A DNA stretch of 35,289 nucleotides. Source: Anaerolineales bacterium. GTDB lineage: Bacteria > Chloroflexota > Anaerolineae > Anaerolineales > Villigracilaceae. The stretch is taken from contig JAJTXU010000021.1 of the NCBI GenBank assembly GCA_021462845.1, positions 1 to 35,289 on the forward strand, given 5' to 3'. The notes under the pieces were generated by a model that saw only the letters and a list, made by a program, of their open reading frames with translations, did not search any database and was not told the DNA's origin. Numbering within the stretch: the stretch's first letter is position 1; each line of letters opens with the position of its first letter. The position numbers were made by a program, and so were the translations under genes. Shown here in pieces: positions 6,826 through 13,637 of this stretch.

Positions 6826-7851
6826 CTACTTTTGTGGTTTATCCTTCATTAGTAATTCAAACAACTCAGGAGAGATGTTGAGGTTGCCAATCTTGCCGGC
6901 GTTCTGCGCGAGTTCTTTGAGAGCCAAGCTCACCATCAACCTCGGATCGGTGTTTTGCACAGCCAGCGCTTGCAACGCCGCCGCGTCAAGATTCTTCAAA
7001 GGCTTCAGCGACGCTTCAATGGAATAGGCTTGAACGTCCGCTTCGGATTTGGCATTTTCAATTTGAGCGGCAACCAGTTGCTTGCGATCGGTTTCCAGAG
7101 TAATTTGACCGTCTAATTTCGCCTTGCGGACTTGTTGCTCTTTCGCTTCGACCGCCAAATCAGCCTCGACCTTCGTCTCGCGGATTTGACGCTTCTTCTC
7201 TTCTACCGCGATTTCGGTATTCAATTCATTCTCTTTGATCTTGCGCTCTTGCTCGACCGCCGAATTACGCCGGTCATAGATAGCCTGATCGGCGTGGCGA
7301 AGCAATGCCTCGCGCGCTTCCGCTTCCAACGCCCGCGCCATCTCAGGGACGGGTCGAATGGCTTGGATCGCCAGCCCCAGCACCTCTACGCCCAGCGCGG
7401 ACAACTCGTTCACCTGACTCAACTTGGACATCACCACAGTCGCTATTTCATCGGTGGAATGAATCGCGTCTTTCAACGGGAGTTTCTGCACCTCGGCGCG
7501 GACCAGCACCTGCAACAGGTTGATCAGGCGCTGGGGCAATTTTTGCGGATCATCGGAGATGTAAGCAATCTGCGCCCCTCCGCTTACCGTGTAATTGAGC
7601 AGGGACGCCAGCCGTTGCGGGTCTTGCGCACGGTACGTTAATTGTCCTTGAACCGTGATGGCTTGAAAATCCGCGCTGATCTCGTTGAAGATGAACGGCA
7701 CGTCGGCGCTACCAATCGGCACGACAACGATCGAGGATGAGGGCCTGAAATAAAAGAACGCCAAGCCTGTCCCCGACCTGCGAAGCTTTCCTCCTCGATA
7801 GTGCATGATGAACTGCGACGGCGTGGCTTTAATGTATTGAAAACCGAACAT
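6826..7851 (-). CDS. SPFH/Band-7 domain protein
   Basis: A 341-residue SPFH protein. Residues ~1-170 form the band-7 domain (QYIKATPSQFIMHYRGGK..., SLLNYTVSG...LSALGVEVLGLAIQAIRP). Residues ~175-265 are a long charged alpha-helix rich in E, K, R and A (EVEKKRQIRETKVEADLAVEAKEQQVRKAKL-like), typical of flotillin-type oligomers. No N-terminal hydrophobic anchor is obvious, so it may be cytosolic or peripheral. SPFH proteins build ring scaffolds at membranes. AGGAGG four bases upstream fixes the ATG. It is first in a two-gene unit with the NAD-kinase-like gene. Confidence 0.85.
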   Translation of the reverse strand: MFGFQYIKATPSQFIMHYRGGKLRRSGTGLAFFYFRPSSSIVVVPIGSADVPFIFNEISADFQAITVQGQLTYRAQDPQRLASLLNYTVSGGAQIAYISDDPQKLPQRLINLLQVLVRAEVQKLPLKDAIHSTDEIATVVMSKLSQVNELSALGVEVLGLAIQAIRPVPEMARALEAEAREALLRHADQAIYDRRNSAVEQERKIKENELNTEIAVEEKKRQIRETKVEADLAVEAKEQQVRKAKLDGQITLETDRKQLVAAQIENAKSEADVQAYSIEASLKPLKNLDAAALQALAVQNTDPRLMVSLALKELAQNAGKIGNLNISPELFELLMKDKPQK

Positions 7852-7930
7852 GGGTTCCTCCTAGAGATGGATTGATAAGTTTGCCAATCAACAATCTTCA
7901 TTTATTTTACGAGAATTAACAAAATATGTT

Positions 7931-9181
7931 TCACCGATCTGTTACAAGCGTTGCAAGCAATTGTCTTTCTTCCTCTTCCGTCCCCACCTCTCCATCCAAC
8001 CACGCGGCGCGGAGGTGACGGAGGATTTCGCCATAGCGCGGACCGGGTGCGAGTCCGCGGGCTTTGAGGTCGTCGCCGGTGGTGAGGGGTTTGACGTGTT
8101 GCCATTTTGAGAGATATTCACTCAGCGCGTTTTCCTTGCTCACGAGATACACGGCATAGACCGAGAGAGAGGGCAACTCGTCAAGGTGAAATGTCCATTG
8201 GCTGGGTTTCCAATTCTTGCAGGAAGGTAACTCTTGTTTCAGCGCAGAGGCAAAAACAGCCGCATTGGTAAGCAAAACAGGAAAGGCAAGCCGTTCGGCA
8301 ACATCCTCGATTTCCGACACGGATGAATTCATAAGCCACAAAACCCAGCAGAGCGTTTGTTGGAATGAAAGCATATCGGGAACCGCAAATTCACCAAAGG
8401 CTGGAGATGGATCATCCAATAGAGGTAACTCGTAACTCGTAATTCGTAACCGAATTGATTTGAGCACATCCAACTCAGCAAGTTGCTTGAGCATCGTTGA
8501 AGGGTTTGGTTCCTCGAAGATCAAGTCAAACTCATGGCGGAGGCGTTCGCCGCTCAACGTGGATAAAACTTTGCGCGAGCCGTCGTTGACCAGTTTCAGC
8601 GATTCAGGATCAATTGTGAAGCCGTATCGCTCGGCATAGCGGAGGGCGCGGAAGATGCGCGTGGGGTCGTCGAGAAAAGATTTGGGATGCAGAACGCGAA
8701 TCAATTTCTTCTCGAGGTCGGATTGTCCGCACAGGGGATCGTACAGTTCGCCGAAGTGTTCACCGTCCACACGGATTGCCATGGCGTTGATGGTGAAGTC
8801 GCGGCGGCGGAGGTCGTCGTCGAGGGTGGATTTGGTCACGGTGGGAAGTGAGCCGGGCGCAGAGTAGATTTCGCGGCGGGTGGAAATAAGATCGAGAATT
8901 TGAGAATTAGAGGATTGGGGAGTCCACGTGGCGGTGAAGAATTTTTCGTGTGTGGTCAGTTCGCCGCCGTGTTTTTTGACGAGGGCGCGGACGAGCTTGA
9001 TCGCGTCGCCTTCGAGGGTGAGATCAAGGTCGAGGATGGGGCGAGCCAGCATCAAGTCGCGGACGGAACCGCCGACGAGGTAGATGGGGAATCCCAGCGC
9101 GGAGGATTCGTCCGCGATGCGGTGAATTAAGTCCAGGAGCGCGGAATCCAATGAATTTTTGAGGAGGTCGGCGAGATTCAC
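7931..9181 (-). CDS. cca: CCA tRNA nucleotidyltransferase / poly(A) polymerase family
   Basis: A 416-residue class II nucleotidyltransferase. YLVGGSVRDLMLARPILDLDLTLEGDA carries the GGxVRD motif and the DxD metal-binding pair. RRDFTINAMAIRVDG and DDPTRIFRALRYAERYGF are the downstream NTase and RNA-binding neck motifs. The C-terminal third is the helical tRNA-binding region. It adds or repairs the 3' CCA of tRNA. GTG 9181 is chosen: TACAAT lies 6 bases upstream, implying a leaderless message, and a longer start at 9247 would run into the divergent promoter. A remnant of a second copy lies at 5792-5875. Confidence 0.9.
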   Translation of the reverse strand: MNLADLLKNSLDSALLDLIHRIADESSALGFPIYLVGGSVRDLMLARPILDLDLTLEGDAIKLVRALVKKHGGELTTHEKFFTATWTPQSSNSQILDLISTRREIYSAPGSLPTVTKSTLDDDLRRRDFTINAMAIRVDGEHFGELYDPLCGQSDLEKKLIRVLHPKSFLDDPTRIFRALRYAERYGFTIDPESLKLVNDGSRKVLSTLSGERLRHEFDLIFEEPNPSTMLKQLAELDVLKSIRLRITSYELPLLDDPSPAFGEFAVPDMLSFQQTLCWVLWLMNSSVSEIEDVAERLAFPVLLTNAAVFASALKQELPSCKNWKPSQWTFHLDELPSLSVYAVYLVSKENALSEYLSKWQHVKPLTTGDDLKARGLAPGPRYGEILRHLRAAWLDGEVGTEEEERQLLATLVTDR

Positions 9182-9187
9182 GTTCGT

Positions 9188-9193
9188 ATTGTA
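9188..9193 (-). promoter_or_regulatory. -10 box (TACAAT) for the cca gene
   Basis: TACAAT on the minus strand ends six bases before the GTG at 9181, so transcription would start at or next to the start codon, as for a leaderless mRNA. A TTGGCG sits about 16 bases upstream as a plausible -35. Confidence 0.45.
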
Positions 9194-9233
9194 GCAGAGA
9201 AAATCGTCCCGCCAAATCTGCGGGGTAATCGTG

Positions 9234-9239
9234 TATAAT
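9234..9239 (+). promoter_or_regulatory. -10 box (TATAAT) for the leader peptide / LOG transcript
   Basis: A perfect TATAAT whose predicted start of transcription coincides with the ATG at 9246. No convincing -35 is visible at 16-18 bases spacing, so it may depend on activation or on a different sigma preference. Confidence 0.5.
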
Positions 9240-9245
9240 CGCGGC

Positions 9246-9302
9246 ATGTTATTGAACCCGTTGCCGCGACCCGTGATGTGTAAAACCGCCTCGTCTGGAT
9301 AA
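9246..9302 (+). CDS. putative proline-rich leader peptide
   Basis: ATG at 9246, seven bases after TATAAT, opens an 18-codon frame MLLNPLPRPVMCKTASSG ending in TAA at 9300-9302. Three of its codons are proline. The last codons (9282-9298) are one arm of a long RNA stem that is incompatible with the terminator just downstream, the geometry of translation-controlled attenuation. Without a ribosome site upstream it would be translated as a leaderless message. It might be a chance frame; the overlap with alternative stems is what supports it. Confidence 0.4.
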   Translation: MLLNPLPRPVMCKTASSG

Positions 9303-9358
9303 GGTTCAGTTCAACGTGTCTCGTGAACGGCTCCCAGATGTGGCGAGCCGTTTTTATT
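9282..9358 (+). promoter_or_regulatory. candidate attenuator: antiterminator versus terminator stems
   Basis: Terminator: AACGGCTC (9326-9333) pairs perfectly with GAGCCGTT (9345-9352), followed by TTTTTATTTTT. Alternative stem: 9287-9298 pairs with 9334-9345 (12 positions, one mismatch and one G-U), extended by AAAAC (9282-9286) with GTTTT (9350-9354). The alternative stem uses the terminator loop and part of its right arm. A middle hairpin GTTC(A)ACG/CGTGAAC lies at 9309-9328. It matches no riboswitch class I can recall. It sits 47 bases before the LOG-family gene. Confidence 0.55.
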
Positions 9359-9373
9359 TTTACCTCACCCCTG

Positions 9374-9393
9374 CCCTCTCCTAAAGGAGAGGG
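9374..9393 (+). repeat. REP-like hairpin supplying a ribosome-binding site
   Basis: CCCTCTCC-TAAA-GGAGAGGG, preceded by CCTCACCCCTG. The right arm lies just before the LOG gene start. A second copy of the same design is at 29507-29529. Confidence 0.65.
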
Positions 9394-9404
9394 GGAAAGT
9401 GGAA

Positions 9405-9947
9405 ATGAACATTTCTGTTTTTGGCGGCGCACAGCCGCGACCTGACTCTCCTGAATATGAAGAAGCCCGTTTGCTGGGCGGACTTCTCGCGCAGCGCGGG
9501 CATACCGTGTTGACCGGCGGCTACATCGGCGTGATGGAAGCCGTTTCACGCGGCGCGTCTGAAGCGGGCGGACATGTGATCGGCGTGACGTGCGAGGATA
9601 TCGAAGCGTGGCGCACGGTGACGGCGAACGCTTGGGTGAAAGAGGAAAGACGAAGGAAAACTTTGCTCGAGCGGATGCAAGCCATCATCGAGGACTGTGA
9701 CGCGGCAATCGCCATGCCCGGCGGACTCGGCACGCTGGCGGAAATTTCCGTCATGTGGAATTTGATGGCGGTGGAGTCTCTGCCCCGGAGGCCGTTGATA
9801 CTGGTCGGGGCAGGGTGGAAATCTACACTCGACCAGTTTTTTGCATCGTTCGAGTCGTATATGCCCTTCCATCAACGCGATGATCTGATGTTCGCGGAGG
9901 ATGTGAAAGAGGCTGTTGTTAGTTTAGATAGTTTGTTAGTTGGATAG
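9405..9947 (+). CDS. LOG-family protein (TIGR00725 type)
   Basis: About 180 residues with the Rossmann-like LOG fold: NISVFGGAQPRPDSPEY at the N-terminus, LTGGYIGVMEAVSRGASEAGGHVIGVT (phosphate-binding turn) and MPGGLGTLAEISVMWNL, which is the PGGxGTxxE active-site motif. LOG relatives cleave nucleoside 5'-monophosphates to base and ribose 5-phosphate; the TIGR00725 branch has no firmly assigned substrate. The start is ATG 9405, with GTG 9399 possible. The purine-rich arm of the upstream hairpin serves as ribosome site. The last ten codons and the stop lie in the first two units of a 16-bp tandem repeat, so the C-terminus was shaped by that repeat. Confidence 0.8.
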   Translation: MNISVFGGAQPRPDSPEYEEARLLGGLLAQRGHTVLTGGYIGVMEAVSRGASEAGGHVIGVTCEDIEAWRTVTANAWVKEERRRKTLLERMQAIIEDCDAAIAMPGGLGTLAEISVMWNLMAVESLPRRPLILVGAGWKSTLDQFFASFESYMPFHQRDDLMFAEDVKEAVVSLDSLLVG

Positions 9948-10011
9948 TTTGTTAGTTGGATAGTTCGGTAGTTGGATAGTTTGTTAGTTGGATAGTTCGG
10001 TAGTCGAGTAG
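9916..10011 (+). repeat. tandem array of six 16-bp units
   Basis: Six units at 9916, 9932, 9948, 9964, 9980 and 9996, of the form TTTGTTAGTTGGATAG or TTCGGTAGTTGGATAG. The LOG stop codon is the last three bases of unit 2. Unit 6 (TTCGGTAGTCGAGTAG) grades into the palindromic element at 10003. A degenerate relative occurs at about 27746-27770. Confidence 0.85.
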
Positions 10012-10054
10012 TCCTGAGCGAAGCGGTAGCGGAGACGAAGGACGTATCGAGACC
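10003..10054 (+). repeat. palindromic element, copy A (GTCGAGTAGT...CGAGACC)
   Basis: GTCGAGTAGT at the left, a CCT...AGG-type stem in the middle and ACGTATCGAGACC at the right. Shares both ends with copies at 10104-10140 (inverted) and 17655-17697. Confidence 0.75.
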
Positions 10055-10103
10055 ACCACGCCGTAAACAAACTTTTGTTACAAAAATACTTTTGAAAACC
10101 TGC

Positions 10104-10140
10104 GGTCTCGGCACGTGGCGCCTTGCGCCACTACTCGACC
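10104..10140 (-). repeat. palindromic element, copy B
   Basis: In inverse orientation it reads GGTCGAGTAGT, then GGCGC-AAG-GCGCC, then ACGTGCCGAGACC. The ends match copies A and C while the stem sequence is different but still perfectly self-complementary. Confidence 0.75.
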
Positions 10141-10167
10141 GCCGAGGTAAACATAAAAGAGGACAAA

Positions 10168-11607
10168 ATGGCTGAAGACAAATTACCCACCCGCGCGGAA
10201 GACTTTTCGGAATGGTACAACCAACTCGTTATAAAGTCTGATCTCGCGGATTATTCTCCCGTGCGCGGATGTATGGTCGTCAAACCCTACGGCTGGGCGT
10301 TGTGGGAGAACATCACCTCGTGGCTGGATGGCGAATTCAAAAAGACGGGTCACGTCAACGCGGCGTTCCCCACGTTGATCCCGCTGTCGTTCTTTGAAAA
10401 AGAAAAAGAACACGTGGAAGGATTCTCCCCTCAACTCGCGGTCGTCACGCACGGTGGCGGCGAAGAACTCGAAGAGAAACTTGTCGTGCGTCCCACGTCC
10501 GAGACCATCATCGGATATATGTATTCGAAATGGGTCAAGTCGTGGCGCGACTTGCCAATTCTGATCGTGCAATGGGGTTCGGTGATGCGTTGGGAAATTC
10601 GCACAAAACTTTTCCTGCGCACGGCTGAGTTTTACTGGCACGAGGGTCACACCGCGCACGCGGACTCAAACGAAGCCCTCGAGGAAATGTATCGCATCCT
10701 CGACATCTACGAAAAATTCTGTCTCGAGGAAGCCGCGATCCCCGTGTTCAAAGGTCCCAAGAGCGAGTCGGAACGATTCCCCGGCGCGCAGATCACTACC
10801 TCCATCGAAGCGATGATGTGGGACAAACGCGCGTTGCAATCGGGCACGTCGCATTACTTCGGCACGAACTTCGCCAAGGCGTTCGACATCAAATTCCTCG
10901 ACAAGAACAACGAACTCCAATTCGCCGAAACAACTTCGTGGGCGATCTCGAGCCGCATCATTGGCGCGATGATCATGGTGCATGGCGACGATCAGGGTCT
11001 CGTCCTGCCTCCCCGCCTCGCGCCCATTCAGGCGGTCGTCGTTCCCATTTTCAAGAACGATGACGAAAAAGCAAAAGTGATGGAGACCGCCGACCGCGTC
11101 TTCGCCGAACTCAAAGCCTCGGGCATCCGCGTGAAGATGGATGACCGCGACAACGTCAGCAGTGGATTCAAGTTCAACGATTGGGAGATGCGCGGCATCC
11201 CCGTCCGCGTGGAGATCGGGCCCAAAGATGTGGAAAAGGGATCGGTTGCATTAGCCCGCCGTGACAAGCCCGGCAGGGAAGGCAAGACCTTCGTCTCGCA
11301 ATCCGGTCTTTCTTCGACGGTCAGCCTGCTTCTCAGTGAGATACAGTCTTCACTCCTCAAGCGGGCTACCGAGTACCGCGACGCCAACATCCACGAGCCA
11401 AAGGATTATGAAGACCTCAAACGCATCGTCGCCGACGGATGGGCATTCGCCTACTGGTGCGAGTCGCTGGAGTGTGAAGCGAAGGTAAAAGAAGAAGCCA
11501 AAGCAACCACGCGCAACATCCCCATGAACCAACCCGCTCAAGAAGGGACGTGCATCGTCTGCGGCAAACCTTCGAAGAGAAAAGTGTATTTTGCGAGAGC
11601 GTATTAA
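10168..11607 (+). CDS. proS: prolyl-tRNA synthetase, archaeal/eukaryote type (ProS type 3)
   Basis: A 479-residue class II synthetase that charges tRNA-Pro. Motif 2 is VRPTSETIIGYMYSKWVKSWRDLP with QWGSVMRWEIRTKLFLRTAEFYWHEGHTAH, and motif 3 lies in the C-terminal part of the catalytic core (EMRGIPVRVEIGPKD begins the anticodon-binding domain). The C-terminal zinc-binding-like domain (YWCESLECEAK...CIVCGKPSKRKVYFARAY) and lack of the bacterial editing insertion define type 3. ATG 10168 follows AGAGGA; the frame upstream to 10123 crosses repeat copy B and is not used. The proline-rich leader peptide ~0.9 kb upstream makes a shared transcript with the LOG gene worth testing. Confidence 0.95.
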   Translation: MAEDKLPTRAEDFSEWYNQLVIKSDLADYSPVRGCMVVKPYGWALWENITSWLDGEFKKTGHVNAAFPTLIPLSFFEKEKEHVEGFSPQLAVVTHGGGEELEEKLVVRPTSETIIGYMYSKWVKSWRDLPILIVQWGSVMRWEIRTKLFLRTAEFYWHEGHTAHADSNEALEEMYRILDIYEKFCLEEAAIPVFKGPKSESERFPGAQITTSIEAMMWDKRALQSGTSHYFGTNFAKAFDIKFLDKNNELQFAETTSWAISSRIIGAMIMVHGDDQGLVLPPRLAPIQAVVVPIFKNDDEKAKVMETADRVFAELKASGIRVKMDDRDNVSSGFKFNDWEMRGIPVRVEIGPKDVEKGSVALARRDKPGREGKTFVSQSGLSSTVSLLLSEIQSSLLKRATEYRDANIHEPKDYEDLKRIVADGWAFAYWCESLECEAKVKEEAKATTRNIPMNQPAQEGTCIVCGKPSKRKVYFARAY

Positions 11608-11620
11608 ACCCAGTGAAAAA

Positions 11621-11681
11621 GTAATCAGTGAGCAGTGATCAGTGTAAAAGCGCTGATCACTGCTCACTGTCCACTGATTAC
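11621..11681. repeat. long imperfect inverted repeat after proS
   Basis: GTAATCAGTGAGCAGTGATC... (11621-11644) is mirrored by CTGATCACTGCTCACTG...CACTGATTAC (11653-11681), with one 5-base insertion in the right arm and a TAAAAGCG centre. It contains repeated CAGTGATCAGTG words. No T-run follows, so termination is uncertain. Confidence 0.7.
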
Positions 11682-11688
11682 TGATCTC

Positions 11689-12489
11689 ATGCCCGCCATA
11701 GACCTCGCCCGCCTCAAAAAACAAACCGCGCAACTGGCTGACCTGTTCGACCAGCCGTCCGATTTTTTGCGCGAACTCAAAGAACTGCTCGATTTCTACG
11801 TCAACCGCACACTGCGGAGTCAGGGCGTGGCGCCATCGTCAGTCCTGCCGACGTATCGAACTCCCTCCGTTGTCCTTCGTCAAATTGAAACCGAATTAAG
11901 TTCTGTTGCCGAGAAGAATCCAATTCAGGCGTTGGAACTCGCCGACGCGCTGTGGGATGAAGGCTGGCTCGAAACGCGCCTGCTCGCCGCATTTTTGCTG
12001 GGACGCATCCCGCCGCAAGAAGAACGCCTGCTCGCCCGCCTCACCGCATGGACTCAAGCCATCCGCGACCCGTCGGTGCGAGCCGCCTTACTGACGACCA
12101 GCCTCACCCGTCTACGAAAAGAAACGCCGAGTCTGTTTCTGGTGTTGGTCAAAGAGTGGCTGTATCCTACGCGCCAGCGCATGTGGTCGAACGGATTGCA
12201 GGCGCTTGTGCCGCTTATCGCTTCGCCAGATTTCGACAATCTGCCGCCCATTTTTGAGATCGTGGAGCCAGTCTTCAAAGCCTCCCCCGCCGCGTTACAA
12301 TTCGACTTGCAGGAACTCCTGATTGCGCTCCACAATACATCGCCCGACGAATCACTACACTTCATCCAACAGATATTGAAAGAAACCAAGAGTCCACTGC
12401 CAGCCATTGCCCTGCGAAGAATGTCGCCGGACCTTCCGCTTGATTTACAATTACAGATCCGCGAAATGTTGCGCAACACAAAAAACTAG
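11689..12489 (+). CDS. HEAT-repeat protein resembling DNA alkylation repair AlkD
   Basis: About 266 residues, almost entirely helical, with repeated amphipathic helix pairs (ALELADALWDEGWLETRLLAAFLLGRIPP, ARLTAWTQAIRDPSVRAALLTTSLTRL, SLHFIQQILKETKSPLPAIALRRM). The pattern ELADALW..GWLETRLLAAFLLG is like the AlkD-type HEAT repeats of DNA glycosylases, but I cannot locate the AlkD catalytic Trp/Asp set with confidence. It could also be a generic HEAT scaffold. ATG 11689 follows the long inverted repeat without a clear ribosome site. The membrane-protein gene starts 21 bases after it. Confidence 0.5.
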   Translation: MPAIDLARLKKQTAQLADLFDQPSDFLRELKELLDFYVNRTLRSQGVAPSSVLPTYRTPSVVLRQIETELSSVAEKNPIQALELADALWDEGWLETRLLAAFLLGRIPPQEERLLARLTAWTQAIRDPSVRAALLTTSLTRLRKETPSLFLVLVKEWLYPTRQRMWSNGLQALVPLIASPDFDNLPPIFEIVEPVFKASPAALQFDLQELLIALHNTSPDESLHFIQQILKETKSPLPAIALRRMSPDLPLDLQLQIREMLRNTKN

Positions 12490-12510
12490 AAGGCGACGAA
12501 AGGAGAAGCC

Positions 12511-13008
12511 ATGTTGGTTTTACGGGGCGTGATCGGCGCGATCATTTTATTTCTCGGCCGCGAACTTAACTTTCTTTTCGCCGCAGGCATGGCGGCGCTT
12601 GTTGCGCTGCGTCTCACACCAAAACTCCCTGCAACCCTCCCCAACTGGTCAGATTACGCTTTCATGGCTGGGGTTGCGATTCTTGCGGCTTGGGTGGTGA
12701 TCTCCAATGAAAAGGTTGGATATTACGTTTCAGGTTTTTTTGCAGGTGGGTACGTGCTCATGGAATGGTTCGAGCCGGGCATATTGACATTTCCTATTCT
12801 GCCGTTCTTCGTGGGGTCGGTCATCGGCGCGGTTATCATTGGCGTCTTTACCGAATGGGCGCTGATCGTCATCTCCAGCCTGATCGGCGCGATCTACGTC
12901 ACCACTCTCTTCCGTCTCAGCCAAACCGCCGAAACCCTCGTTGCGGGAGGTTTGTTCGTGATCGGCGCGATCATACAAGTCATCCTCATGCGCATGCAAA
13001 AAGAATGA
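12511..13008 (+). CDS. small polytopic membrane protein of unknown function
   Basis: A 165-residue hydrophobic protein with about five to six transmembrane segments (for example IGAIILFLGRELNFLFAAGMAALVAL, YAFMAGVAILAAWVVI, FFVGSVIGAVIIGVFTEWALIVISSLIGAIYV, GGLFVIGAIIQVILM). No catalytic motif is visible. A good Shine-Dalgarno (AAAGGAG) precedes the ATG. Its TGA overlaps an ATG of the next gene (ATGA), so it is coupled to the alpha/beta hydrolase. Function not recognised. Confidence 0.75.
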   Translation: MLVLRGVIGAIILFLGRELNFLFAAGMAALVALRLTPKLPATLPNWSDYAFMAGVAILAAWVVISNEKVGYYVSGFFAGGYVLMEWFEPGILTFPILPFFVGSVIGAVIIGVFTEWALIVISSLIGAIYVTTLFRLSQTAETLVAGGLFVIGAIIQVILMRMQKE

Positions 13009-13043
13009 CCCGCAACCTTCGCAAGGTTCTTTGCAAAACAAAA

Positions 13044-13577
13044 ATGGATACTTCCAAACTTATCTACCTGCACGGCTCCGAAAGCGACAGCAACAGCGGC
13101 AAAGCGCGCCAGTTCCGCGAGTGGTTTCCCGCTATGCTCACGCCCGATTTCAAAGGCTCATTCGAAGAACGGATGATTCAACTTGAACCAATCCTTCAAA
13201 CGTCCCGCAGGTTGTCAGATGAAACTGAAGCAGATTCTTCAAACCTGCAGGACGTTCCACTCTGGGCGATCATCGGCTCTTCATTCGGCGGATTGATGGG
13301 GACAGTGTACACCTGCAAGAATCCGACTCGCGTGCGGAAGTTGATCCTGCTCGCTCCCGCCCTCCTGCGCGAGCCTTTCGGTTCCTTCTTGGACGTTCAG
13401 CCTGCATCAGTTCCCGTCACCGTGATCCACGGGACGCGGGACGACGTGGTTCCGCTCGAAGCCGCGCGCGAAGTGGCGCAGACGTTGTTCACGAACCTCA
13501 ACTACATCGTCGTGGACGACGACCATCGCCTGCACAAAACTTTGCATGAGTTGGATTGGAAGAAAATTTTAGAATAG
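13044..13577 (+). CDS. alpha/beta hydrolase (YqiA-like esterase)
   Basis: About 177 residues. LIYLHGSESDSNSGKARQFREWF is the oxyanion-hole strand of YqiA/RBBP9-like hydrolases; IIGSSFGGLMG is the nucleophile elbow (GxSxGG, catalytic Ser); VTVIHGTRDDVVPLEAA supplies the Asp; and VDDDHRLHKT the His. ATG 13005, overlapping the preceding stop as ATGA, is an alternative start adding 13 residues, but those codons come from a small hairpin (AACCTTCGCAAGGTT) and MDTSKLIYLHG is the usual beginning. Residues ~52-71 are encoded by a palindromic repeat inserted in frame (13199-13256) between the first helix and the nucleophile strand. Confidence 0.82.
   Translation: MDTSKLIYLHGSESDSNSGKARQFREWFPAMLTPDFKGSFEERMIQLEPILQTSRRLSDETEADSSNLQDVPLWAIIGSSFGGLMGTVYTCKNPTRVRKLILLAPALLREPFGSFLDVQPASVPVTVIHGTRDDVVPLEAAREVAQTLFTNLNYIVVDDDHRLHKTLHELDWKKILE
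13199..13256. repeat. palindromic repeat inserted in frame in the hydrolase gene
   Basis: AACGTCCCGCAGGTT (13199-13213) and AACCTGCAGGACGTT (13242-13256) are inverted copies matching at 14 of 15 positions around a 28-base centre. It adds a polar peptide (TSRRLSDETEADSSNLQDV) without breaking the frame. Confidence 0.7.
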
Positions 13578-13627
13578 GAATGCGGACTTAAGTCCGCCAC
13601 GAAAAAGCGGACTGAAGTCCGCATTCC
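13577..13627. repeat. double palindrome (nested inverted repeat)
   Basis: The 21-base arms at 13577-13597 and 13607-13627 are inverted copies of each other (20 of 21), and each contains its own 16-base palindrome: GCGGACTTAAGTCCGC and GCGGACTGAAGTCCGC. The first is followed by a CACGAAAA tail like the elements near 27 kb. The first base is the last base of the hydrolase stop codon. Confidence 0.8.
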
Positions 13628-13637
13628 GGGAGTCTGC

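Noticed and set aside
9246-9358. Known riboswitch, SRP RNA or tRNA-like RNA
   Set aside because: None of the conserved cores I can recall (fluoride, c-di-GMP, ZTP, SRP GGAA loop, T-loop geometry) fits; attenuator remains the simplest reading.
9916-10011. CRISPR array
   Set aside because: Units are 16 bp and directly adjacent with no spacers, and no cas genes are near.
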